Positions 19,009-30,455 of a stretch of 32,953 nt of DNA are shown here, piece by piece. How positions within the stretch are numbered: position 1 is the first letter of the stretch; each line of letters starts with the position of its first letter. The stretch lies in contig JAOAIN010000061.1 of the NCBI GenBank assembly GCA_026414685.1, positions 1-32,953 on the forward strand, written 5' to 3'. The notes below the pieces were generated by a model. The model saw nothing but the letters and a program-made list of their open reading frames with translations, was not told the origin of the DNA and ran no database searches. Source of the DNA: Candidatus Goldiibacteriota bacterium. Lineage in GTDB: Bacteria; Oederibacteriota; PGYV01; DSYL01. The translations under genes were made by a program, and so were the position numbers.

Positions 19009-19032
19009 AATAAAGAATCCAAGGAGGATATA

Positions 19033-21402
19033 ATGGCTCAAAATCCTGATGCAGGGAAAACCAATCTTCCAAAAGATACAACTCCAAATCCAATGGATGC
19101 TGTTTCTGGAGAAACAAAACCTGTTGCTGCACCAGTATCTGCACCTGTAAAAGAAGCTCCACAGACCATTGCAGAGCAAGAAGAACAACCCAAAGATGCA
19201 AAATCTCTTTTAAAAGAAATATTAATTGAATCTCCATGGACAAATAGAATTTATCAATTTGTTATTTTATTACTTGGTTTATACGGTATTTATCTATCAA
19301 TAAAAGGCCAGATATTTTCACCATTACCTGCAATATTTGGGATGTTATTACTTAGTTTGGTTGCTTTAATTGATGTTTATCTTATAAAAAAATTCAGACA
19401 AAAATATGAAAAATTAGAAACTATAGTACGTTTTGTACTCGCAGGATTATTTGCTTTATTTATGATTGTATTTATAATAGAATTATTCAAACCATTTGAT
19501 ATCACAGTAAATAAAAATTTAATATTGGTGTGTTTTATTGCAGTTGTAGCTGTATTTATTGTTAATTTTTTATTATATATAAAAACAAATAGAGAAAAAA
19601 TTGTTGCTGATGTTTATATGTTTATTGCTATTTTATTTGCAGTTATTTCTGTCATTGTTTTTTATCAATATCAAGTAATTTTAAGTTTTTTTCTTATGTT
19701 AATTAGTGGGTCTTCAATAATAGCATCTATCAATAACGATCCCCTGAAAAAGGATGATCGTTTTCCAACTAGGATGTTAATTATTTTGCTGACAGGTATC
19801 ATGTTTACTGCTGTTTTTACTTATGCATCTTTGATTTTCACAAATCAACCATTAAAAGTTATAACCTTTGGAACCATATCCGATAACTTTTCAAAAAAAC
19901 CAGAAAATTTATCATGGTCAGGTGATTCCTGGTCTTTTGCATATAATGTTTTTAATAATAAAAAGAAAGAAAATAAGATAGGAATAATAAATGCCTTATC
20001 CCTTGGTCTTACTGAACTTCCTGCGGATAATTCTGATATTAAATTACCTAAATTTGTTGATAAACCAATATGGAATAACAATGGTTCAAAACTGATATTC
20101 ACCTGCTCTGATTCAAAAGATGGATATAAGAAAATCTGGGGAATTAATTTAAATCTTTCACTGGTAAAAGAGAAAAAGAAAAAAGGTAAAAAAGAAACAG
20201 AAAAAAAATTAAGAACAAAAGAAGATGATATTTTAAACAGACCTGTAGGTAAACCAAAAGTGCTTTTAAGTGACATGAACTTAATTGTTGATAAAGATTG
20301 TCAGCCAGTGATTCATAGAACTGCTTGGGCTCCTGATGGCTATCGTTTTGTATTTGCAGCCAAAGATGATGATTCAAATAATAATAATATTTGGGTAGCA
20401 GACACAAAAACACAGGAATATAATAAAATAACCAAAGGACAAAATAAAATAATGCCTTTGTGGTCACCAGCCGAAGATAAAATATTATATGTCACAAAAA
20501 CAGACAACTATACATATCTTAAAATTACAAATTATGATGGCTCCAATCCACATGAATTGAATATAAATAATAAATCAGATAGGATTTTATTCCCTTTATG
20601 GAATGCAAATGAATCAAAAGTTATTTATATAAAAAATAATAAACTTATAATAATGAATGCAAATGCAACAAATCAACAGGAATTAACAAAACAGACACTG
20701 GTTTATTCTGATTACTGGTTAACCGATGCCAAGAAAAAAGTAAAACTTGCCTTTACTGAATCAGGAACAATCTGGCGCATTTTTACCATAGATTCAGAAG
20801 GAAATAATCCAAAAGAAATATTCACAGAGGTTTGTGATTCTATGATACAGCCGAAATGGTCTTATGATGGTGAAGTGATATGTGCCGGAACCAATTATGT
20901 TAATTACAGTTCACTCTGGAGATTGAATAAAGATGGTGAAATGAAAATCAAACTGTTCACATCAAAACATAAAATAAAAAATATTGAATGGGATCCATCT
21001 TCAAAAAGAATAGCTTTTTTACTTGAGAAGGATATAAAAGATAACATTTGGTATAATGAACCACATGAAAAAATATATCAGATATGGGTTGTTGAACGCG
21101 ATGGCACAAATCCGAGATTTGTATATGAATCAATAGGTATAATTAATAATATAACTTGGGATGATATGGGAAAAAATATTGCATTTGATGAAACCTATTC
21201 TAGATGGTATTTTGCTCCAAAAATAACAACAGTAAAAGTTGCAAATGTAATTGATAATAAAGTAACAGATTTATTACCTTATGAATCATATGCAGAATAC
21301 CCTGCATGGTCTTATGATGGTCAAATCCTCGCCTATGTAAGCTGGGCAGAATTTTGGAGACCGACATTTTCAAAGAAAATATGGATTGCTCAGGTTAAAT
21401 AA
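19033..21402 (+). CDS. Multi-TM membrane protein fused to TolB/WD40-like beta-propeller
   Basis: N-terminal P/A-rich segment, about 8 hydrophobic helices, then repeated WSPxxxxI / WAPDGYRFVF / WSYDGEVICAG / WSYDGQILAYVSW. Confidence 0.8.
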   Translation: MAQNPDAGKTNLPKDTTPNPMDAVSGETKPVAAPVSAPVKEAPQTIAEQEEQPKDAKSLLKEILIESPWTNRIYQFVILLLGLYGIYLSIKGQIFSPLPAIFGMLLLSLVALIDVYLIKKFRQKYEKLETIVRFVLAGLFALFMIVFIIELFKPFDITVNKNLILVCFIAVVAVFIVNFLLYIKTNREKIVADVYMFIAILFAVISVIVFYQYQVILSFFLMLISGSSIIASINNDPLKKDDRFPTRMLIILLTGIMFTAVFTYASLIFTNQPLKVITFGTISDNFSKKPENLSWSGDSWSFAYNVFNNKKKENKIGIINALSLGLTELPADNSDIKLPKFVDKPIWNNNGSKLIFTCSDSKDGYKKIWGINLNLSLVKEKKKKGKKETEKKLRTKEDDILNRPVGKPKVLLSDMNLIVDKDCQPVIHRTAWAPDGYRFVFAAKDDDSNNNNIWVADTKTQEYNKITKGQNKIMPLWSPAEDKILYVTKTDNYTYLKITNYDGSNPHELNINNKSDRILFPLWNANESKVIYIKNNKLIIMNANATNQQELTKQTLVYSDYWLTDAKKKVKLAFTESGTIWRIFTIDSEGNNPKEIFTEVCDSMIQPKWSYDGEVICAGTNYVNYSSLWRLNKDGEMKIKLFTSKHKIKNIEWDPSSKRIAFLLEKDIKDNIWYNEPHEKIYQIWVVERDGTNPRFVYESIGIINNITWDDMGKNIAFDETYSRWYFAPKITTVKVANVIDNKVTDLLPYESYAEYPAWSYDGQILAYVSWAEFWRPTFSKKIWIAQVK

Positions 21403-21582
21403 CTATTAAAATAACCTATTATTAAATATTTATAACTTGTAAATTACATTATTATTACATAATCTAAAACATTCATAAAAATATATAAGTCACATATTAA
21501 ATCTTAAAATATTTAATCCATATTATGAAACTTTTCTAAAATAGTTTATCTGATAAAACATATTTTCACAAAATAAAAATAA

Positions 21583-21611
21583 TTGACAAAATCCTTTTAA
21601 AATGTCAAAAT
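21583..21611 (+). promoter_or_regulatory. Candidate promoter TTGACA (21583-21588)-17-CAAAAT (21606-21611), overlapped by the inverted repeat TTGACA/TGTCAA (21583-21588/21603-21608)
   Basis: Exact -35, weak -10 (4/6), palindromic arms 20 bp centre to centre. Confidence 0.4.
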
Positions 21612-21648
21612 ATTTACAAAAAAATAATTTCATATGGTGGAAATAATA

Positions 21649-23592
21649 ATGCATGTAAGAAAAGTTTTTTTAATAATTTTTTTAAATATTTTATTGATAT
21701 ATAAAAATATTTACAGTGATGAAACTCTGATAGGAACAACATCAAATAATTTTTTAAAAATTCAATTACCTGCAAGACCTGCTGCTATAGGTGAATCATA
21801 TGTTGCCCTTGCAGATGATATTAATTCAATTTTTTATAATCCAGCAGGCATAGGTAAAAGTATGTTAACTGAATTGTCTTTCACACATGCCGAATGGTTT
21901 CAACAGATAAGATATGAAAATTTAAGTTTTCTTATTCCTTTTTCTTTTGGAAATATTGCAGGTGCTATTAATTTTTTAAATATATCAACCATGGATAAAA
22001 CTCTTTCTATTTCACCACTTACCTATACAAAAGAATATACTTTTACTCCATATAGTTTAAATGGTATCTTAACTTATGCAAAAGAGTTCACGGATAATCT
22101 TTTTGTTGGATTAAATTTAAAATTTGTAAATTATACAATTGATTCACAGGATGAAAATGGCTCTTCATTTTCTATTTTATCTGATATAGGGTTGATATAT
22201 GATATGCCATTTTTGAAAGGATTTTCAACTGGGCTTGTTTTTAAAAATTTGGGGCCTTCTTCAAAATTTATAAGTGAAAATTATATGCAACCCATAGATA
22301 TGAAAGTTGGTTTAGCATATGCAATGGATTTTTTAGCATTATCAGCGGATATTGCATATCCACTTGATAATAATTTAAATTTTTATCTTGGTGGAGAAAT
22401 TAATTTATTTGAAATTCTATCCATTCGTGCTGGATATAAAGGCGGGACCATTAATCAGCCAACATTTGGCGCCGGTATTAATTATGCCCGCTTTTTTGTT
22501 GATTATGCATTTGTCCCTTATTCAGAAGAGAATCTCGGGATAACACATAGAATAACTGCTTCATACAAATTCGGAGCACCAGAATCAAAAATAATTTTTA
22601 ATCCTAAAGTTTTTTCACCAAATAATGATAAATTTGTTGATTATTCTTTTATACAAAAAGATATTATGCAAAAAAATAAAGTTAAAAATTATATCTTGAC
22701 AATTTATAATGAATTGAATGAGCCTGTTATAAAGACATCAAAATTGCATCCTGATACAAAACTTTTCTGGAATGGTTTTGATTCATTTAAAAAGATTGTC
22801 CCTGACGGAACCTATTACGGTAAACTTGAAACAATTTATTTAAATGGAATTAAATCAGAATCAAATATAGCTTCCGTTACAGTTGATAATACACCGCCTG
22901 AGGTGAAGATAGATGCAAACCCCAAAATGGTAAAACCCGGACAGATAACTGCATTATATGCACCTGTTAAATTCTCACCAGCTGTATTTGATTTACATGG
23001 CATAAGTAAATGGAAATTGATTATTTACACAGCAGATAATAAAATATTTAAAACTTTTGAAGGAACAGGTGAGCCTAAGGAAATTACATGGGATGGTTCA
23101 GATAATACTGGTTTGAATTATGTAAATACAGGCACAACTTATTATTACATCATGTATGCTGCTGATAGTGTTGGTAACTGGGGTAAATCAATCTCTGATA
23201 AAGTAAAGGTTTTATTAAGAGAAATAGTAATAACCCTTTCTTCTGATACACTTTTTGATTTGGGAAAGGCAGATGTGAAAATAAGTGTTTATAATGACCT
23301 TAAAAAAGTTGCAAATAAAATCAAATCACTCAATAACCCAACCGTGGTTATTGAAGGCCATACTGATAATTTACCTCTTTATTCAAGTAAATATAAGGAT
23401 AATCAGGAATTATCAGAATACAGGGCAAAAGCGGTTGGACGTTTTTTAGTAGAATTATTCAATATAAAACCAGAAATAATTTCAACTGTTGGTCTAGGAG
23501 ACACTCAACCAGTTGCATCAAATGATACACCAGAAGGGAGGAAAAAGAATAGGCGGGTTACTATAAGAATAAAAACAAGCAAGTGGGAATAA
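21649..23592 (+). CDS. PorV/PorQ-like beta-barrel + FlgD-Ig-like domains + C-terminal OmpA domain
   Basis: LPARPAAIGESYVALADDINSIFYNPAGIG (PorV-like), NPKVFSPNNDKFVDYSF (CTD/FlgD-like), VVIEGHTDNLP...LSEYRAKAVGRFL...GRKKNRRVTIRI (OmpA); SD ggtgga before ATG 21649. Confidence 0.85.
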   Translation: MHVRKVFLIIFLNILLIYKNIYSDETLIGTTSNNFLKIQLPARPAAIGESYVALADDINSIFYNPAGIGKSMLTELSFTHAEWFQQIRYENLSFLIPFSFGNIAGAINFLNISTMDKTLSISPLTYTKEYTFTPYSLNGILTYAKEFTDNLFVGLNLKFVNYTIDSQDENGSSFSILSDIGLIYDMPFLKGFSTGLVFKNLGPSSKFISENYMQPIDMKVGLAYAMDFLALSADIAYPLDNNLNFYLGGEINLFEILSIRAGYKGGTINQPTFGAGINYARFFVDYAFVPYSEENLGITHRITASYKFGAPESKIIFNPKVFSPNNDKFVDYSFIQKDIMQKNKVKNYILTIYNELNEPVIKTSKLHPDTKLFWNGFDSFKKIVPDGTYYGKLETIYLNGIKSESNIASVTVDNTPPEVKIDANPKMVKPGQITALYAPVKFSPAVFDLHGISKWKLIIYTADNKIFKTFEGTGEPKEITWDGSDNTGLNYVNTGTTYYYIMYAADSVGNWGKSISDKVKVLLREIVITLSSDTLFDLGKADVKISVYNDLKKVANKIKSLNNPTVVIEGHTDNLPLYSSKYKDNQELSEYRAKAVGRFLVELFNIKPEIISTVGLGDTQPVASNDTPEGRKKNRRVTIRIKTSKWE

Positions 23593-23602
23593 TATTATAA
23601 AG

Positions 23603-23718
23603 ATGTTTATTAGGAATGTTTTATACTGATGTTTTATAATAATGTTAAAGAAATATTTATAATACATTTTTATGAAACTTTATTATCAAACATTATTTTA
23701 AACATTTTTAATAAACAT
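23603..23718. repeat. Phased ATGTTT repeats (23603, 23616, 23629, degenerate ATGTTA 23642) and inverted AAACAT repeats (23688, 23700, 23713) upstream of iclR
   Basis: Spacing 13/13/13 on the left, 12/13 on the right. Confidence 0.65.
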
Positions 23719-23738
23719 AAAAAATATTGGAGGTAAAT

Positions 23739-24518
23739 ATGAGAAGAAAACAGTTTTATGATACAACGGTCCAATCGGTTCAACGAACTCTGGATATCAT
23801 TGAAACATTAAGCGAGTATAAAACTGGTGTTGGAGTAACCACATTAAGTAAAGAGTTAAAGCTGCATAAAAGCACTGTTCATCGTTTGCTTACAACTCTT
23901 ATGTTACGCAAGTATGTTGAGCAGGACCCAGAAACATCCAAATATAAACTTGGAATGCGTCTATTTGAAATAGGAAATGCAGTGCTTTCAAAACTTGATA
24001 TAAGGCAACATGCATCACCTTATTTAAGACAGTTATGGAAACAATGCGGTGAAACAGTGCAATTATCCATAGTTGATCAATATAAAGTCCTATATATTGA
24101 TGTCCTTGAATCTCTTGAAAAAGTAGGTGTTAAATCAAATGTTGGAGAAAGAGCACCACTTCATTGTTCAGCACCTGGTAAAATTTGGCTTGCAAATTTA
24201 CCAGAGGATCGTTTAAATGAAGTGATAAAAATGATTAAATTTGAACCTTATACTCCTTATACAATTGATAATGTTGAAAAATTAAAAGCATCTGTTCAGC
24301 AAGCAAGAGAACTTGGCTATGCAATTGATAATCAGGAATATTCTACAGATCTTATCTCTGTTTCTGCTGCAATTAAAAATTATAGAGGTAGGGTTATTGC
24401 ATGTGTTTCAATTACTGCACCTGCGTTGCGGACAAATGATGATAAAATAAAAGAAATGGGAAATAATGTTAAAACAACAGCAGAAAAAATTTCTCAATCA
24501 ATGGGGTTTAATAAATAA
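23739..24518 (+). CDS. IclR family transcriptional regulator
   Basis: SVQRTLDIIETLSEYKTGVGVTTLSKELKLHKSTVHRLLTTLMLRKYVEQ...YKLGMRLFEIGN; SD ggaggt before ATG 23739. Confidence 0.93.
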   Translation: MRRKQFYDTTVQSVQRTLDIIETLSEYKTGVGVTTLSKELKLHKSTVHRLLTTLMLRKYVEQDPETSKYKLGMRLFEIGNAVLSKLDIRQHASPYLRQLWKQCGETVQLSIVDQYKVLYIDVLESLEKVGVKSNVGERAPLHCSAPGKIWLANLPEDRLNEVIKMIKFEPYTPYTIDNVEKLKASVQQARELGYAIDNQEYSTDLISVSAAIKNYRGRVIACVSITAPALRTNDDKIKEMGNNVKTTAEKISQSMGFNK

Positions 24519-24551
24519 CTAATTCATATCAATAAACATTAGGAGATTGCT

Positions 24552-26718
<2,167 letters not shown>

Positions 26719-26730
26719 AAGGAGGTTTTT

Positions 26731-27087
26731 ATGTTTGTCTCTTTATTATTTGCAGCTGAAAATGTACCGGCATCTACCCCAGCGGCAGCAGAAGGTCCTT
26801 CAATGCTTCAGGCTTTTTTACCACTTATTATCATTTTTGTTTTATTTTACTTTATGTTTATCATACCAAATAAAAAGGAACAGAAAAAACATCAAGAAAT
26901 GTTAAAATCGTTAAAAATTGGAGATAAGATTATCACCAGTGGGGGTATAATCGGTGTGATAGATAAAATCAATGATACAGAAGATATAATAAGAATAAAA
27001 AGCGGCGAAAATACTCTTATTAATATAAAGAGAAGTTATATTGCATCCAAATTAGAAAAACCATCAGAAGAACTGGAAAAAAAATAA
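26731..27087 (+). CDS. yajC: Preprotein translocase subunit YajC
   Basis: FLPLIIIFVLFYFMFIIPNKKEQKKHQEMLKSLKIGDKIITSGGIIGVI; SD aaaggaggt. Confidence 0.93.
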   Translation: MFVSLLFAAENVPASTPAAAEGPSMLQAFLPLIIIFVLFYFMFIIPNKKEQKKHQEMLKSLKIGDKIITSGGIIGVIDKINDTEDIIRIKSGENTLINIKRSYIASKLEKPSEELEKK

Positions 27088-28071
27088 ATGTCTGAAATTC
27101 GAAGAGATCCTATTACAAATAGATGGATAATAACACTTGATGATAAATATTTTAATCCTTCATCTGTTTCATCAATACCTATTGATTTACCACAGATTGA
27201 TAAGAATTGTCCTTTCTGTCCCGGTAATGATTCAAAAATCAGTAAAGTGATTTTTGAGTTAAAAGATAAAAATGATGGCTGGAAGATAAAAGTTATACCA
27301 AACAACAGACCATATTTAATGGTGGAGAAGCAATTGAAAAAACAGGGCAGGGGGATTTTTGATGTTATAAGTGGCACAGGTGCAAATGAGGTAATAATTG
27401 AAAATCCATTGCATAATATTGATATTGATAAACTTGATATACAATCAATATCTGACATTATAAAAACCTATATTAACAGGACGCTGGATTTGAAAAAGGA
27501 TATTCGTTTTGAATATATTTTCATTTTTAAAAATAGAGGCCCGGATGCCGGTGGAACACTTTTTCATCCATATTCTCAATTAATAGCTTTACCTGTTATT
27601 CCTAAAAGAATATCAGAGGAAATTGAATCATCATTAAAATACTTTGAATTAAAAAACAGATGTATTTTCTGTGATATTATTGATAACGAATTACTGAACA
27701 ATGAAAGAGTTGTAAAAGAGACTGAAAATTATGTTGTCATAACACCATTTGCATCACGGGTCGCTTTTGAATTATGCATACTTCCCAAATTTCATTCTAC
27801 ACATTTTTATAATTTAAACGAGCAACAGATATCAGAATTGAGCACTGTTTTAAAAGATGTAATTTACAGATTGAATAAATCTTTAAATAATCCATCATAT
27901 AATTATATGATACACACCGCCCCTGTAAAATCAGAAGAAATCCCATATTATCACTGGCATATTGAAATAATGCCACGTATAAAAAGAACAGAAGGATTTG
28001 AATGGGGAACAGGTTTTTACATAAATCCTACATTGCCGGAAGATGTAGCAGAATATTTAAGAAAAATTTAA
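27088..28071 (+). CDS. galT: Galactose-1-phosphate uridylyltransferase family protein (HIT superfamily); catalytic HPH appears as HPY
   Basis: RRDPITNRWIITL, CPFCPGND, GGTLFHPYSQLIALPVIPKR, CIFCDII, YHWHIEIMPR. Confidence 0.88.
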   Translation: MSEIRRDPITNRWIITLDDKYFNPSSVSSIPIDLPQIDKNCPFCPGNDSKISKVIFELKDKNDGWKIKVIPNNRPYLMVEKQLKKQGRGIFDVISGTGANEVIIENPLHNIDIDKLDIQSISDIIKTYINRTLDLKKDIRFEYIFIFKNRGPDAGGTLFHPYSQLIALPVIPKRISEEIESSLKYFELKNRCIFCDIIDNELLNNERVVKETENYVVITPFASRVAFELCILPKFHSTHFYNLNEQQISELSTVLKDVIYRLNKSLNNPSYNYMIHTAPVKSEEIPYYHWHIEIMPRIKRTEGFEWGTGFYINPTLPEDVAEYLRKI

Positions 28072-28073
28072 TT

Positions 28074-29279
28074 ATGTCATATTTGAATGAAAAACCATTT
28101 ACAGTTACAGAGATAAATAATTTAATTAAAAATTTAGTTGAAGAAAATTTACAGAAAGTTTGGGTAAAAGGAGAGATATCCAATCTTTCAATACCATCAT
28201 CTGGTCATATTTATTTTACTTTAAAAGATGCTTTTAGCCAAATAAAAGTGGCATTTTTTAAATCCAGTAATAAATTGAATAATTTACAACTTAAGGATGG
28301 TAAAGAAGTTATTGTTTATGGAAAAATATCAATATATTCAAAACGGAGTGAATATCAGATAATAGCGGAAGAGATAAAAATATCAGGTGAAGGTGATTTA
28401 TTACTTGAATTTGAAAGACTCAAAAAGAAATTATCTGATGAAGGTTTATTTAATGAAAATAGAAAGCGTCCTATTCCACGTTTCCCGGAAAAAATAGGTA
28501 TTATTACCAGTCCCACTGGAGCAGTGATAAAAGATATCATAAAAATAATAAACAGAAGATACAAAGCGGTTGAAATTATAATTTATCCATCCATGGTTCA
28601 GGGGGATGAAGCGGCTCAACAGTTAATTGAAGGAATTAAATATTTTAATTCAAAAACAGATATTGATGTGATAATTCTTGCTCGTGGGGGTGGCTCAATA
28701 GAGGATTTATGGCCATTTAATGATGAAAATCTTGCACGTGAAATATATGCATCAAAAATTCCAGTGATATCAGCGGTGGGACATGAAGTTGATTTTACAA
28801 TTGCGGATTTTGTGGCTGATTTACGTGCTCCAACTCCATCTGCTGCAGCAGAACTTGTTGTGCCAGATACAGAAGAATTGTTAGATAAACTGGATAATTA
28901 TAAAAAAATTTTATATACTGTTATAAATAATTTATTGGAAAATTATAATGAAAAAATAAAAGGATATGAAACAAATAATGTTTTTAGAAAGATATTAAAT
29001 TTTTATGATGAATACAGTCAAATGCTTGATGATTATATTCTAGAAATAAAAAAAACAATAAAAAATTTTTTAGAAAAAAAAGAAGAAAAAGTTAAATTTA
29101 TTGCTGAAAAACTTATGTTACTTAATCCTTATGCGATTCTTAAAAAAGGATATTCTGTTGTTTTTGATAATACAGGTAAAATAATAAAGTCATATGAAAA
29201 TGTAAAAAAGGGTCAGGATATCAATATAAGATTACACAGAGGAAAATTAAAGGCTGATGTTACAAAAATTGAACCATGA
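28074..29279 (+). CDS. xseA: Exodeoxyribonuclease VII large subunit
   Basis: FTVTEINNLIKNLVEENLQKVWVKGEISNL, GIITSPTGAVIKDI, ARGGGSIEDLWPFNDENLAREI, VGHEVDFTIADFVADLRAPTPSAAAEL. Confidence 0.96.
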   Translation: MSYLNEKPFTVTEINNLIKNLVEENLQKVWVKGEISNLSIPSSGHIYFTLKDAFSQIKVAFFKSSNKLNNLQLKDGKEVIVYGKISIYSKRSEYQIIAEEIKISGEGDLLLEFERLKKKLSDEGLFNENRKRPIPRFPEKIGIITSPTGAVIKDIIKIINRRYKAVEIIIYPSMVQGDEAAQQLIEGIKYFNSKTDIDVIILARGGGSIEDLWPFNDENLAREIYASKIPVISAVGHEVDFTIADFVADLRAPTPSAAAELVVPDTEELLDKLDNYKKILYTVINNLLENYNEKIKGYETNNVFRKILNFYDEYSQMLDDYILEIKKTIKNFLEKKEEKVKFIAEKLMLLNPYAILKKGYSVVFDNTGKIIKSYENVKKGQDINIRLHRGKLKADVTKIEP

Positions 29280-29287
29280 GGTGTTCT

Positions 29288-29545
29288 ATGTCAAAAGACA
29301 AAAAAGAAAATATAGAAAATTTAATGAAACAGATTGAAAATATTATTGAAGAACTTGAAACCGGAGAACTTGACCTTGATGAATCAATAAAGAAATATGA
29401 AAATGGGATGATTTTAATAGATAAATGTAAAAAAATACTTAAAGAAGCCAAATTAAAAATTGAGACACTTAAGAAAAAGGGAAAGGACGAAGAAAAGGAC
29501 ACGGAAGAGGATGAGATGGAAAATGATGATGAAAAACTTTTTTAA
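29288..29545 (+). CDS. xseB: Exodeoxyribonuclease VII small subunit
   Basis: ENLMKQIENIIEELETGELDLDESIKKYENGMILIDKCKKILKEAKLKIE; follows xseA. Confidence 0.92.
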   Translation: MSKDKKENIENLMKQIENIIEELETGELDLDESIKKYENGMILIDKCKKILKEAKLKIETLKKKGKDEEKDTEEDEMENDDEKLF

Positions 29546-29556
29546 TTGGATATTTT

Positions 29557-30438
29557 ATGAAAAGATTAATAATCAACTTGATAAAAAAAATAAATAAAAA
29601 TTTATCTAATTATCTTAAATCAAAATTTGAATTTCCGCCTATTATTTATAAAGCGGTTAGATATAGTGTTTTTGCCGGCGGTAAAAGAATAAGACCTGTT
29701 TTATTATTGTTAACAGCAAAATCATGCGGTCTTTCTATTAAAAGTGTAATGCCAGTTGCATGTGGTATTGAAATGATACATACATATTCTTTAATACATG
29801 ATGATTTGCCAGCAATGGATAATGATGATTACAGAAGAGGTAAATTAACATCACATAAAAAATTCGGAGAGGCAATTGCTATTTTAGCGGGGGATGCTTT
29901 ACTTACAAAAGCATTTGAAACAATTTGTAATTGTAAAAGATTTTTTTCTTCAGATAAAATTATAAAAATTATTAAATTAATTGCAGATGCAGCCGGTATA
30001 AATGGTATGGTTGGAGGACAAGTGGCTGATATATTATTTGAAAATAAACCAATTTCAAAAAAAACACTTCAATTTATTCATTCACATAAAACAGGAGCAT
30101 TGATTAAAGCATCTATATTATCAGGTGCAATTTTATCTGATACGGTTGATAATAAAGAATTAAAATTATGGAATAAACTGGGTGAAATTGTAGGTATGAT
30201 TTTTCAGATAACAGATGATATACTGGATATTACATCAACAACAAAAAAACTGGGAAAAACCGCAGGCAAAGATATAAAACAAAAAAAAGCAACTTTTCCT
30301 GCTGTCTATGGGCTGAATAGATCGAGACAGATTGTATCAAATTTATTACTTGAAGCAAAAAAAATTTTATATAAAATAAAAAAGCCAACAGAAGATATTT
30401 TAAATCTGATTGAATATATATCAATCAGAGAAAAATAA
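29557..30438 (+). CDS. ispA: Polyprenyl diphosphate synthase (farnesyl/geranylgeranyl type)
   Basis: GGKRIRP, HTYSLIHDDLPAMDNDDYRRGKLTSHKKFG, FQITDDILDI. Confidence 0.93.
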   Translation: MKRLIINLIKKINKNLSNYLKSKFEFPPIIYKAVRYSVFAGGKRIRPVLLLLTAKSCGLSIKSVMPVACGIEMIHTYSLIHDDLPAMDNDDYRRGKLTSHKKFGEAIAILAGDALLTKAFETICNCKRFFSSDKIIKIIKLIADAAGINGMVGGQVADILFENKPISKKTLQFIHSHKTGALIKASILSGAILSDTVDNKELKLWNKLGEIVGMIFQITDDILDITSTTKKLGKTAGKDIKQKKATFPAVYGLNRSRQIVSNLLLEAKKILYKIKKPTEDILNLIEYISIREK

Positions 30439-30455
30439 ATTTTATAGGTGATTTT

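Noticed and set aside
19845-20276. Antisense 143-aa and 107-aa ORFs opposite the propeller protein
   Set aside because: Phe/Leu/Ser-rich antisense of Lys/Glu-rich coding sequence; the sense frame is well supported.
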